From the NCBI GenBank assembly GCA_028064945.1, contig JAPTWQ010000147.1, positions 1 through 30,343 on the forward strand: 30,343 nucleotides of DNA. Reading direction: 5' to 3'. Positions 16,278 to 25,904 of this stretch are shown in pieces; the stretch's first letter is position 1, and every line of letters begins with the position of its first letter. Position numbers and translations under genes: made by a program. The notes under the pieces were generated by a model. The model saw nothing but the letters and a program-made list of their open reading frames with translations. It did no database searches and was not told where the DNA came from. This stretch comes from Nitrospiraceae bacterium (GTDB lineage Bacteria > Nitrospirota_A > Leptospirillia > Leptospirillales > Leptospirillaceae).

Positions 16278-16308
16278 GCGGGAGGGGAGTCTCCTTCCCG
16301 CTTTTTTT
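16278..16308 (+). terminator. Intrinsic terminator between rpsB and tsf
   Basis: GCGGGAGGG (16278-16286) pairs with CCTTCCCGC (16293-16301), including one G-U, followed by seven T (16302-16308). It begins 10 bases after the rpsB stop. Because tsf normally shares the rpsB transcript, it probably works as a partial terminator or attenuator that makes S2 message more abundant than EF-Ts message. Confidence 0.85.
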
Positions 16309-16364
16309 GCGTCGGCGATGTAATGGAAGGATCTGAACGGAGAGAGACGGAGGAACGGAGCAAT

Positions 16365-17668
<1,304 letters not shown>

Positions 17669-17697
17669 GCCCAGAGGGCGCACAGCGGGAGGCTGAG

Positions 17698-18252
17698 ATG
17701 GATGCGGAACTGAAGGGATTTGCAGAAAAAATGGATCACGCAGTGGAACATTTCCGCAAGGAAATCCAGACCCTTCGGACGGGCCGTCCTTCCCTGACGC
17801 TGATCGAGCACATCCGGGTCGATTATTACGGGAATCAGGTATCGCTCGACAAGGTGGCGGCTCTCAACATCGTCGACAACCGGATGATCACCATCACGCC
17901 ATGGGAATCCAAGCTTATCGGAGATATCGAGAAGGCGATCATGGCCGCCAACCTGGGACTTACTCCCCAGAACGATGGTAAGGCCGTCAGGATCGTCGTT
18001 CCCCCCATGACGGAGGAACGGCGAAAGGAAATGGTCAGGCTTCTCAAAAAAATGGCCGAGGATGCAAAGGTCTCCCTTCGCAACATCCGTCGGGACGCCA
18101 ACGAGGACATCAAGAAGAAAAACAAGGAAGGGCTCATTCAGGAAGACCGCGTGAAGCGGCTTCAGGAGGAGGTCCAGAAGCTTGTCGACGGAGCGGGTTC
18201 CAAGGTTGACGAACATGCTCGCAAGAAGGAGCAGGAAATCCTGACGACCTGA
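17698..18252 (+). CDS. frr: Ribosome recycling factor
   Basis: RRF splits the post-termination ribosome together with EF-G. The 184-residue protein has the family length. Landmarks are HFRKEIQTLRTGRPS (residue 3 of the usual RTGRAS block changed to Pro), VDYYGNQVSLDKVA, ITPWESKLIGDIEKAI, VVPPMTEERRKEMV, and the helical bundle tail LRNIRRDANEDIKKK and QKLVDGAGSKVDEHARKKEQEI. A purine-rich GCGGGAGGC lies before ATG 17698. It is followed four bases later by alr. Confidence 0.97.
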   Translation: MDAELKGFAEKMDHAVEHFRKEIQTLRTGRPSLTLIEHIRVDYYGNQVSLDKVAALNIVDNRMITITPWESKLIGDIEKAIMAANLGLTPQNDGKAVRIVVPPMTEERRKEMVRLLKKMAEDAKVSLRNIRRDANEDIKKKNKEGLIQEDRVKRLQEEVQKLVDGAGSKVDEHARKKEQEILTT

Positions 18253-18256
18253 CACT

Positions 18257-19480
18257 ATGAGAGATCGGGCCCCCATCTCGCATTCCCTGCCGGAGCCGGG
18301 GTTTCCGGAGGGCCGTACCCGTGTCACAGTTGATCTGGATCAGTTTGCCCGAAACGTCCGGAAAGTGGCAGAATCTCTCCGGAAAAACGAGGGGCTTCTT
18401 CCGGTCATCAAGGCCAACGCATATGGCCATGGGCTCCTTCCCGTCATGACGGCTCTTTCTTCCATGGGCATCGATCGCGTGGCGGTGATGGGGGCCGACG
18501 AGGCCCTGTCCCTGAGAAGGGGTGGATTCACCGGAACGATCGTTCTTCTGGGAGGCTTTTCCGGACCGGAGCTTTCTCTCTGCTTCAAGGAACGTCTAAC
18601 CCCCGTTCTTCATCACCGCGAACAATTGCGTCTTCTCGAAGGTGATTCTCCCCCCCATAGCATTCTGGACCTTCATTTGAAAATAGACTCCGGAATGGGG
18701 CGGCTCGGATTCCTGCCGGAAGAGATTCCAGAGATCCTTGGACTCCTTTCCGGAATTTCCAATGCAAGAATAACCGGGATCATGACCCATTTTCCTCTCT
18801 CGGAAGACCGGAAGGATACCGAATCCTGTCTCGAACTCTTCCGGAATACCGTCCTTCCGATTCTCTCCCATCCCTCCCTGTCGGACCTCTCGGTGATACA
18901 CATGGCCAACAGCGGGGCCGTAATGCAGGGACTGGTCTCTTTTGAGGCCCTCCATCCCTCCGGCCGCCCTCTGACTTTCTGGGCCAGACCCGGGCTCATA
19001 CTCTACGGGCATCTTCCACTCGCCGGGGATACCGGCTGGAGCGAGATCGCTCCTATTCTCACTGTCGAAGCGCGCCTTCTTTCGGTCAGGACGCTTCCCA
19101 AAGGCCATTCCGTCTCCTACGGAAGAACGGAGGTGCTCTCCAGGGATAGCCGGATCGGGATCCTGGGCATGGGTTACGCCGATGGGTTGTCCCGGGAACT
19201 CTCGGGTCGGGGATGGGGAGTGATCGACGGAAGGATGGTACCGTTCGCCGGAAGGGTCTGCATGGACATGGTGGCCGTAGACCTGACCGGTCTTCCGCGG
19301 GAGCCGAAGGTCGGAGAGTGGGTGAAAATCATCAATCCGAGGGATGCCGAATCCATGACAGTCGACCAGATCGCGCGCTGGACTGGAACAATTCCCTACG
19401 AGGTGCTGTGCCTGCTCGGTCACCGGTCAGATCGGAGGTTTGTCGGGGATGCCGGAAGGTCTCTTGAAAACAGTAGGTGA
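18257..19480 (+). CDS. alr: Alanine racemase
   Basis: A PLP enzyme that interconverts L- and D-alanine and supplies D-Ala for peptidoglycan. The 407-residue protein has the cofactor lysine Lys52 in VIKANAYGHG and the second catalytic base Tyr288 in SVSYGRTEV. Other family blocks are KIDSGMGRLGF, HMANSGAVMQ, ARPGLILYGHLP, and GRVCMDMVAVDLTGLP followed by VGEWVKIINP. The first 20 residues precede the usual start and may be dispensable; a later start is possible because no clear Shine-Dalgarno precedes ATG 18257. Its 3' end overlaps mlaE by 32 bases, tying wall precursor supply to an envelope lipid-transport operon. Confidence 0.95.
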   Translation: MRDRAPISHSLPEPGFPEGRTRVTVDLDQFARNVRKVAESLRKNEGLLPVIKANAYGHGLLPVMTALSSMGIDRVAVMGADEALSLRRGGFTGTIVLLGGFSGPELSLCFKERLTPVLHHREQLRLLEGDSPPHSILDLHLKIDSGMGRLGFLPEEIPEILGLLSGISNARITGIMTHFPLSEDRKDTESCLELFRNTVLPILSHPSLSDLSVIHMANSGAVMQGLVSFEALHPSGRPLTFWARPGLILYGHLPLAGDTGWSEIAPILTVEARLLSVRTLPKGHSVSYGRTEVLSRDSRIGILGMGYADGLSRELSGRGWGVIDGRMVPFAGRVCMDMVAVDLTGLPREPKVGEWVKIINPRDAESMTVDQIARWTGTIPYEVLCLLGHRSDRRFVGDAGRSLENSR

Positions 19481-20222
19481 CGGAATTGCCGCTCTCCTGG
19501 AGGGATCCGGAGCCCTCTTTCTTCTGGGTGTCCGTGGAATCCTGGGAGTGTTCAGGCCGGCCTTTCTTTTCAGGAATTTTCTCGAGCAGCTTTTGAAAAT
19601 CGGGGCGGATTCGACCATCGTGGTCGGAGTGACGGCCTTTTTTACCGGTATGGTGCTGGCTCTCCAGGCGTGGATCGGCTTTCGGAAGTTCAACGCCGAA
19701 AGTCTAGTCGGGGCCGTCGTGACATTGTCGATGACCCGGGAACTCGGACCGGTCATCACGAGCCTCATGGTCACAGGACGTTCAGGATCGGCCATGGCGG
19801 CCGAACTTGGAAGCATGCGCGTCACCGAGCAGATCGATGCACTGGAAAGTCTGGCGGTGAACCCCGCCGACTATTTGGTCACACCGAGGATCTATGCCTC
19901 CCTTGTGGCGCTTCCCCTCCTTACGGCGCTCGCCGATCTCATCGGAATCGGGGGAGGGTACTTTGTCTCGGTCAAGTTGCTGGGCCTGTCCCCCCATCTC
20001 TATTTTCAGGAGATCCGGCATTATGTCGAATTGCACGACTTCCTTTCGGGAATCGTAAAATCCGTCTTTTTCGGAGGGATCCTTTCCTTGTGGGCTTGCC
20101 GGACAGGATTTGTCGCCTCCGGAGGGGCGGCGGGAGTGGGCCGGGCGGTGACCCGCTCCGTTGTCAGCGCCTCCATGAGCATCCTGATCGTCGACTATTT
20201 CCTGACGGCATGGCTGTTCTGA
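19449..20222 (+). CDS. mlaE: MlaE family ABC lipid transporter permease
   Basis: The membrane component of an MCE-type ABC system that moves phospholipid between inner membrane and periplasm. The 257-residue protein has about five or six membrane helices. Family blocks are TAFFTGMVLALQAW, RELGPVITSLMVTGRSGSAM, AAELGSMRVTEQIDALESLAVNP and the late VGRAVTRSVVSASMSILIVDYFLT. ATG 19449 has GGAGG (19434-19438) 10 bases upstream; the TTG at 19440 would have only one base of spacing. It lies partly inside the end of alr, and its stop overlaps the mlaF ATG by one base. Confidence 0.95.
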   Translation: MPEGLLKTVGDGIAALLEGSGALFLLGVRGILGVFRPAFLFRNFLEQLLKIGADSTIVVGVTAFFTGMVLALQAWIGFRKFNAESLVGAVVTLSMTRELGPVITSLMVTGRSGSAMAAELGSMRVTEQIDALESLAVNPADYLVTPRIYASLVALPLLTALADLIGIGGGYFVSVKLLGLSPHLYFQEIRHYVELHDFLSGIVKSVFFGGILSLWACRTGFVASGGAAGVGRAVTRSVVSASMSILIVDYFLTAWLF

Positions 20223-21001
20223 TGGCCTCTCCGCCCTCGATCACCATTTCGAACCTTTGCAAAAGATTCGGCAATCAGGAGGTTCTCCGGAACATCTCCT
20301 TTGAGGTTCCAAGGGGGCAGACTTATTGTATTATCGGAGGATCCGGCCAAGGGAAGTCGGTTCTCCTGAAGCATGTCATGCGGCTGTTGGCACCCGATTC
20401 GGGGGATGTCCGGATAGACGGGGAATCGATCGTCGGGCTTTCGGGAAAGCCTTTGGACGAGGTCCGTAAAAAAATGGGAATGGTTTTTCAGGAGTCGGCC
20501 CTGTTCGATTCGATGACCTGTCTTGAAAATGTTTCATTTGGACTGACAATGCATCGGAGGGATCTCCCGGCCAGGGAGATCGAGCGGATAGCCCGGGAAA
20601 AGCTTCGCCTGGTCGGATTGTCCCGGGTCGAACACAAATACCCTTCCGAAATTTCCGGGGGAATGAAAAAACGGGTTGGAATCGCGAGAGCCATTGCCCT
20701 GGAGCCCGAAATTCTTCTTTACGATGAGCCGACCACGGGTCTCGATCCCGTCCTGGCAAGCTCGATAGACGAGCTGATTCTCAAGATGAAGGCGGAGCTT
20801 CATGTGACAAGTCTTGTGATTACCCATGACATGAACAGCGCTTTCAGGATCTCCGACAGGATCCTGTTCCTCTACAATGGGAAGATTCATTTTTCCGGAT
20901 CCTCCCGGGAGGTCCGGGAGACGACTGATCCCGTTCTTGGACAGTTTGTTCGCGGAGAAACGTCGGGTCCCATCCCCGTCATTGTCGGCGAAGATTTGTG
21001 A
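20222..21001 (+). CDS. mlaF: MlaF family ABC lipid transporter ATP-binding protein
   Basis: The cytoplasmic ATPase of the MlaEFD complex. The 259-residue protein has Walker A at 39-46 (GGSGQGKS), a Q-loop FQESALFDSMT, the signature ISGGMKKR, Walker B ILLYDEPTTGLDP and the switch histidine in VITHDMNSA. The SALFDSMT stretch after the Q-loop and the GLDPV after Walker B are typical of the MlaF branch. ATG 20222 is preferred for its match to the domain start; ATG 20210 would add four residues. Neither has a clear Shine-Dalgarno, consistent with coupling to mlaE. Confidence 0.96.
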   Translation: MASPPSITISNLCKRFGNQEVLRNISFEVPRGQTYCIIGGSGQGKSVLLKHVMRLLAPDSGDVRIDGESIVGLSGKPLDEVRKKMGMVFQESALFDSMTCLENVSFGLTMHRRDLPAREIERIAREKLRLVGLSRVEHKYPSEISGGMKKRVGIARAIALEPEILLYDEPTTGLDPVLASSIDELILKMKAELHVTSLVITHDMNSAFRISDRILFLYNGKIHFSGSSREVRETTDPVLGQFVRGETSGPIPVIVGEDL

Positions 21002-21056
21002 AAATCCTGAATTGTCCGCATCCATTGCCCTGTTTGCTTATTGAAGGAGCTTTTCC

Positions 21057-22616
21057 TTGAAGGTGTCCGCCGAAACGCGGCTTGGTTTTTTTGTGCTGGT
21101 CGCTCTGGGAGTGATCGCATTTCTCTCCGTGCGTCTTGGCCATCACAAGATGAAGCCGGACCACTCCTTTGTCTTTTACGCGGAGTTCTCCTCCGTGGAT
21201 GGACTTGAAAAAGGGACCGAAGTGGAGGTGGCGGGAGTCAAGGTGGGGGAGGTCGACGCTATTACCCTGAGTTCCTCCGGACTGGCACGGGTCCGCATGC
21301 TGGTCAGCAAGCAAGTGGTCATCCCCGCTGATGCCCGGGCCATCATCTTTTCAAACGGGTTTCTCGGGAAGATGTATGTGGAGATCGAACCCGGTCCATC
21401 AGGGATTCGGCCCCGGCTGGATCCGGGAAGGGACCGGGAGCCTCCAGGGATCCTTCACCGGATCTTCGGAGGGATTTCCCTGACGGAAAGGGCCTGGGCC
21501 GATGAGGGAGGGGCCGGCGCTGCGGTTGCGACTTCTCCGGCGGCTGCACAGTCAGCCGGACCCGCTACCCCTTCTCCGTCGTCTTCGGGAGAGCTCAAGC
21601 CGGGTGCGACTCTGGCTGCTCCGGGAACCACTGTAAGCGTCAACCGGCTGGTTAAAAAGCTCAACAAGATCGCCGACGACATCCAGGCGGTCTCAAATTC
21701 CCTCAAAGGGTCGATCGGAACAGCCCAGGGAAAGGAGCAGATTCGGAGGACACTCAAACATCTGGACGAACTCACGGCCAATCTCCGGGATTTTACTGTG
21801 AGTCTCAAGAAAAAATCGCCGGACATCCTCAACAAGGTCGACTCCATCGCCAACAAGATCGACAACGGGGTGGGAACGATCGGATCTCTGGTCAACAAGA
21901 ACGATGTCTACGCCAACGCCGACCAGTCTCTGGCCCACCTCAACAGCATCCTTAAGAAAATCGACGACGGCCAGGGAACGATCGGAAAGCTTGTCAACAA
22001 TCCGGATGTTTACGACAATCTGTCGAAAACGCTCAAAAAGCTCTCGGGTGTCACGAACAAGGCCGACCGGATGCAACTGAACGTCTGGATGCGCGGATTT
22101 TACATGCCCAGGGCCGGGACCGCCGAAGGCTTCTTCACGCTCGACCTCTATCCCCGCTCGGACAAGTTTTACAGGATCCAGGTGGTGAGCACCACGAATC
22201 CCTATTACACCCAGTCGACGCCCTACACCCAGATCAACGGAAACTATGTGGCGGGACCCACGCAGATCACCGGGACCACGCAGGGGATCAAGTTCAGCGT
22301 GGAGTTCGGGGAGAAGTTTGGAGATTTCGACGTTCGGGCTGGTCTGATTGAGAACAGTTTCGGGTTCGGGGCCGACTATCAGATTTTGAAGAATCTCTTC
22401 ATCACACTGACGGTCTACAATATCGGCACTTACGATCCGCTGACTCCCAACCCCTATTCCCGTCTGTACCTGACATACACGATTTTCAACCATATCTGGC
22501 TCAATGCGGGGTATTACAACGCCTTCAACTCGAGCGTGGCCTCTCCCCTGGTCGGAGGAGGGATCATCCTGAACGACGAAACACTCAAGTATCTCATTGC
22601 GGGCCATCTTCCCTGA
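21057..22616 (+). CDS. mlaD: MlaD family protein (MCE domain) with beta-rich C-terminal domain
   Basis: The periplasmic lipid-binding MCE component of the Mla-type transporter. At 519 residues it is far longer than E. coli MlaD (about 183). There is one N-terminal membrane helix (9-27) and an MCE domain (about 36-113, with GLEKGTEVEVAGVKVGEVDAI). A Pro/Ala/Ser-rich linker follows (about 148-190), then a helical region (about 195-335). The helical region holds two copies of a K-I-D-x-G-x-G-T-I-G-x-L-V-N-x-x-D-V-Y-x-N motif (268-287 and 302-321). The last 180 residues (341-519) are rich in Tyr, Phe, Thr and Asn with alternating patterns, suggesting beta-strands like those of outer-membrane proteins. 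The TTG start is fixed by AAGGAG (21044-21049), 7 bases upstream. Confidence 0.9.
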   Translation: MKVSAETRLGFFVLVALGVIAFLSVRLGHHKMKPDHSFVFYAEFSSVDGLEKGTEVEVAGVKVGEVDAITLSSSGLARVRMLVSKQVVIPADARAIIFSNGFLGKMYVEIEPGPSGIRPRLDPGRDREPPGILHRIFGGISLTERAWADEGGAGAAVATSPAAAQSAGPATPSPSSSGELKPGATLAAPGTTVSVNRLVKKLNKIADDIQAVSNSLKGSIGTAQGKEQIRRTLKHLDELTANLRDFTVSLKKKSPDILNKVDSIANKIDNGVGTIGSLVNKNDVYANADQSLAHLNSILKKIDDGQGTIGKLVNNPDVYDNLSKTLKKLSGVTNKADRMQLNVWMRGFYMPRAGTAEGFFTLDLYPRSDKFYRIQVVSTTNPYYTQSTPYTQINGNYVAGPTQITGTTQGIKFSVEFGEKFGDFDVRAGLIENSFGFGADYQILKNLFITLTVYNIGTYDPLTPNPYSRLYLTYTIFNHIWLNAGYYNAFNSSVASPLVGGGIILNDETLKYLIAGHLP

Positions 22617-22639
22617 GTCGGATCCAATCGTTCCGGAAT

Positions 22640-22668
22640 TTGACGAAAAGGCGTCGGATCAGTATTCT
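22640..22668 (+). promoter_or_regulatory. Sigma70-type promoter for the cytochrome c biogenesis operon
   Basis: TTGACG (22640-22645) and TATTCT (22663-22668) are spaced by 17 bases in the gap between mlaD and resB. Transcription would start near 22675. Confidence 0.6.
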
Positions 22669-22698
22669 GAAGGAACAGAAAAAGATTTCCGAAACCCT

Positions 22699-22735
22699 TC
22701 TGACAGGATAGTCCCCCTGAGACTCCGGCTTTTTT
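22699..22735 (+). promoter_or_regulatory. Possible weak attenuator in the resB leader
   Basis: TCT-GA-CAGG (22699-22707) can pair with CCTG-AGA (22716-22722), followed after seven bases by six T (22730-22735). The stem is short and the gap before the T-run is long, so this is at most a weak terminator for mlaD or an attenuator for resB. Confidence 0.2.
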
Positions 22736-22782
22736 AGAGGGAAAGGGGTGTGTTGTCTTTTCGATCATTCCAAGGATAGTTG

Positions 22783-24336
22783 ATGACAGAGCGATATAGT
22801 CCTGACGAGCAGCAAACACTTGAAATCGAAGGGGCGTCCGGAGTCGAAGGGTCCGGGAAATCCTCGGGACCTTCCCCTTCTGCCCCCGGTTCGAAAGCCC
22901 GAGACCATGTCCTGATCCGTTTTCTCTCCTCCCTGATCCTGGCGATCGTCCTCTTCCTGACACTGGCGGTTCTGACGATCTTCGGAACATTTATCGAACA
23001 GGGAAGGGATCCCGCCTTCTATCTCGCCTCCTATGGTCCCAAATGGGGGCCCTGGATCCTGAATCTCAAGATCGACAACATCTATCACAGTTGGTACTAC
23101 ACGAGCCTCCTGGCGCTCCTTTGCGTGAACGCCCTGACCTGCGTCTACCGTCGTTTCCCGGTGACCATCCGCTCCCTGTTCAGGGAACGCGTGAGCGTCA
23201 GCCGCGATTTTCTGAAAAAGCAGAAGGAGTACCAGGAGATAGAAATCTCACGCTCCCCGGTTCCCGCCACCGAAGTTCCCTCTCTGGTCATCGATACCCT
23301 CAAGGCCCGGCATTATCAGGTCCAGAGGTCGGACGATGGCAAGGAAACTGCGATTTTTGCGCACAAGGGCGTCCTCGGCCGCATCGGATCCCATGTGGCC
23401 CATCTTTCCGTGATTGTCATACTTGCGGGCGGACTTTTGGGCAGCCTGACGGGATTTCGCCTGTTCGGAACATTCTATGTGCACACGACCACATTCATTC
23501 CCCAGGGGGGATGGGATCTTCGCGTCAACAAGTTCTGGATCACTCACTACAAGAACGGAATGGTCAAGTCCTACTTCAGCGATGTGGATATCCTCAAGGA
23601 TGGCAAAATCCTGAAGCACAAGATCATCCAGGTCAACCATCCGCTGTCATTTGAAGGACTTCGTTTCTATCAGGCGAGTTTCGGAGAGGCACCCGACCGC
23701 CTCGAATCGGCTGACGTCCTCGTCGTCGACAAAGAGAAAAAGCAGTTCATCGGACGGTTCTCCCTGCCCTGGGACAAGCCGACCCCGATCCCGAGGACCC
23801 CTTACACTCTGAAGGCGGTCCGGTATGTCTCGGACTTTGCCTTCGACCCCAAGACGGGCTCTGTCTTCACCCAGTCGGAAAAGCCCAAGAACCCCGCGGT
23901 CCAGATCGAGGTGTACCAGGATGGAAAGCTCCTGGGAAGTCCTTGGCTTTTTTACAAGTTTCCTCAGGTCCAGGTTCTGAAAAGCGTTCCGGAGTTCTTC
24001 ATCTTCGGAGGATATCATGCCCCTTTCTATACCGGGCTTGAACTTGCGAAGGATCCCGGGGTCCCTGTCGTCTGGACGGGATCTTTTCTTCTCGTCGGCG
24101 GTCTTTTCCTGTCCTCCTTCATCTTCCACCGGAAGATCTGGCTTCGGATCCGTCCGCACGGGGAGGGGCTTTCCCTCTCTGTCGGCGGATTCGGACACAA
24201 GGACAAGATCGGGTTTGAGAGAGAGTTCGAGGGGATCGTGGCAGACCTGAAGACGGCGTTGTCACCCCCCGACCGTCCCGCACCGGAGCCTGTGTCCGGC
24301 GCGATGACGCAGAGACCTTCCCTTTCGAACGGATAG
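22783..24336 (+). CDS. resB: Cytochrome c biogenesis protein ResB (system II)
   Basis: ResB (Ccs1) works with CcsA to deliver heme to apocytochrome c outside the membrane. The 517-residue protein has a polar N-terminal 45 residues and then three membrane helices in the first 220 residues. The first pair is followed by HSWYYTSLLALLCVNALTCVYRRFP, cut by the family's large extracytoplasmic domain. That domain shows HPLSFEGLRFYQASFG-like sequence, and a last helix lies near 430-450. HKGVLGRIGSHVAHLSVIV supplies the conserved His residues near the third helix. ATG 22783 has AAGGA 6 bases upstream, and the TTG three bases before it is not needed. ccsA follows 98 bases later. Confidence 0.95.
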   Translation: MTERYSPDEQQTLEIEGASGVEGSGKSSGPSPSAPGSKARDHVLIRFLSSLILAIVLFLTLAVLTIFGTFIEQGRDPAFYLASYGPKWGPWILNLKIDNIYHSWYYTSLLALLCVNALTCVYRRFPVTIRSLFRERVSVSRDFLKKQKEYQEIEISRSPVPATEVPSLVIDTLKARHYQVQRSDDGKETAIFAHKGVLGRIGSHVAHLSVIVILAGGLLGSLTGFRLFGTFYVHTTTFIPQGGWDLRVNKFWITHYKNGMVKSYFSDVDILKDGKILKHKIIQVNHPLSFEGLRFYQASFGEAPDRLESADVLVVDKEKKQFIGRFSLPWDKPTPIPRTPYTLKAVRYVSDFAFDPKTGSVFTQSEKPKNPAVQIEVYQDGKLLGSPWLFYKFPQVQVLKSVPEFFIFGGYHAPFYTGLELAKDPGVPVVWTGSFLLVGGLFLSSFIFHRKIWLRIRPHGEGLSLSVGGFGHKDKIGFEREFEGIVADLKTALSPPDRPAPEPVSGAMTQRPSLSNG

Positions 24337-24378
24337 GAGGGGGAGGCTTGCAAGATGCTCCAACGAAAGAAACTCTCA

Positions 24379-24396
24379 CCGGAGGCGGAGCTCCGG
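24379..24396 (+). promoter_or_regulatory. Stem-loop between resB and ccsA
   Basis: CCGGAG (24379-24384) pairs with CTCCGG (24391-24396) around a 6-base loop in the 98-base gap. No U-tract follows. It may be a processing or stability element that sets the ResB:CcsA ratio. Confidence 0.3.
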
Positions 24397-24434
24397 AGAT
24401 CTTATATATCGAACATTGAGCAAGGAGACTGGTG

Positions 24435-25286
24435 ATGTCCCTTATTAATTCTGTCGGATCGTCCTTCATTCTTTATAACACCGTGATCGTCCTGTACCTT
24501 GCCGGTACAGTCGCGTACTTTCTCTTTCTTATCTCCCACCGGAAAGAGGTCGGGAAGATCGCCTCAACCGTGACCTTTTCGGGCTGGATCGTCAACACCG
24601 CCGCCCTTGTCGGACGAGGCGTCGCTGATCATCACGCTCCCTGGTCCAACCTCTATGAGACCCTGTTCCTGTTCTCATGGGCCTCCGTCCTTGGCTACAT
24701 GGTCATGGAGTTCAAATACAAGGTGCGGGTGGCGGGGGCCTTTGTCCTGACAATCGTCATGTTTGCGGTCGGTGCGGCGCGCATGCTTCCTTACCGCTAT
24801 CAGATGGTCGAGCCCCTCAATCCGGCTCTCAATTCCTACTGGCTCAAAATTCATGTGTTCACGATGTTTCTATCCTATGCGGCATTCGGAATCTCGGCGG
24901 CGCTCGCCGGGATCTATCTCGCCAAGCGCCGTGCTGAAAAGAAAGGATCAGTGGGATGGATCCTGCAGGAATTCCCCTCGGCAGAGGATCTGGACGACCT
25001 GACCTACAAATCCGTGCTCGTCGGATTTCCCCTCCTGACGCTGGGAGTCATCTTCGGCGCGATGTGGGCCTATGAGGCATGGGGCGGTTACTGGTCCTGG
25101 GATCCCAAGGAGACATGGTCCCTGATCACATGGTTCGTCTATGCGGCCTACCTTCACGCCCGTATGACCCGTGGCCTCCGGGGGGCCCCGAGCGCCTACT
25201 TTTCGATCCTCGGGTTTGTGGCGGTCATCTTTTTGTACTGGGGTGTCAGTTTCATCATCCCGGGTCTCCATGCCTACGCGGCCTGA
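24435..25286 (+). CDS. ccsA: Cytochrome c biogenesis protein CcsA/ResC (system II, WWD heme handler)
   Basis: CcsA exports or presents heme and, with ResB, attaches it to the CxxCH site of apocytochromes. The 283-residue protein has about eight membrane helices. The tryptophan-rich heme-binding WWD motif is WGGYWSWD at 216-223, continuing PKETWSLITW. Conserved histidines flank it, including DHHAPWSNLYETL early in the protein, HVFTMFLSYAAF in the middle and a late YLHARM. The start is ATG 24435, 7 bases after AAGGAG (24422-24427), rather than the GTG at 24432. It is followed after 18 bases by a thiol-disulfide gene. Confidence 0.96.
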   Translation: MSLINSVGSSFILYNTVIVLYLAGTVAYFLFLISHRKEVGKIASTVTFSGWIVNTAALVGRGVADHHAPWSNLYETLFLFSWASVLGYMVMEFKYKVRVAGAFVLTIVMFAVGAARMLPYRYQMVEPLNPALNSYWLKIHVFTMFLSYAAFGISAALAGIYLAKRRAEKKGSVGWILQEFPSAEDLDDLTYKSVLVGFPLLTLGVIFGAMWAYEAWGGYWSWDPKETWSLITWFVYAAYLHARMTRGLRGAPSAYFSILGFVAVIFLYWGVSFIIPGLHAYAA

Positions 25287-25304
25287 GGAGGCGGGAGGAA
25301 GGAA

Positions 25305-25904
25305 ATGAATGGCGGAATGAAAGACAAATGGCCCTATATCGTGGCGGCGGCGGTCGTGGTTCTTGTGATCGGATATGTCGTGAAGACCGCGAACATCACC
25401 CCTGTTTCCGTCGGGATGGTGGCACCCGACTTCACCCTCTCCACTGTCGATGGAAAAACCGTCCATTTGGCAGATCTCAGGGGAAAGGTCGTGATGCTCA
25501 ATTTTTGGGCGACCTGGTGCAAACCCTGCCGTCAGGAAATGCCCTCGATGGAGGAAATGTACCACGGGTTCAAGAATCTGGCGGGAGATCGTTTTGAACT
25601 GATCGCCGTTAACGAAAACAACGTCTTCTATCAGGGAAAAATCAGGCCATTTCTCGCGAAATACGGAATCGACTTTCCCGTTCCGACAGACCCATTGGGA
25701 AAGCTGGATCATCTTTACAAGATCACGGGTGTTCCTGAAACCTTCATCATCGACCAGAAGGGGGTCGTGGCGGAACATGTCATCGGCCCGCGCGACTGGA
25801 GAATGAAAAACAGCCTTGTCACCGTTCACAATCTTCTTGACCATGGTCCCAGCACTCCGGCAGCCTATCTTGCCGCAAAGAAGGATGACGGATCAGGGTA
25901 TTGA
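25305..25904 (+). CDS. resA: ResA/TlpA-type thioredoxin-like protein
   Basis: A membrane-anchored thiol-disulfide protein that keeps apocytochrome c cysteines reduced for heme attachment. The 199-residue protein has one N-terminal membrane helix (about 10-27) and an extracytoplasmic thioredoxin fold of the AhpC/TSA-Redoxin type (APDFTLSTVDGKTVHLADL). The active site is WCKPC, with Cys72 and Cys75. The cis-proline is in GVPETFIID. ATG 25305 follows GGAGGAAGG. The last 20 residues, beyond the fold, are not conserved. It overlaps the next thioredoxin-like gene by 20 bases. Confidence 0.92.
   Translation: MNGGMKDKWPYIVAAAVVVLVIGYVVKTANITPVSVGMVAPDFTLSTVDGKTVHLADLRGKVVMLNFWATWCKPCRQEMPSMEEMYHGFKNLAGDRFELIAVNENNVFYQGKIRPFLAKYGIDFPVPTDPLGKLDHLYKITGVPETFIIDQKGVVAEHVIGPRDWRMKNSLVTVHNLLDHGPSTPAAYLAAKKDDGSGY

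Noticed and set aside
19670..20221. An in-frame upstream extension of mlaF
   Set aside because: It lies entirely within mlaE in another frame, and its translation is Arg/Gly/Pro-rich with no homology; the ABC domain begins just after 20222.
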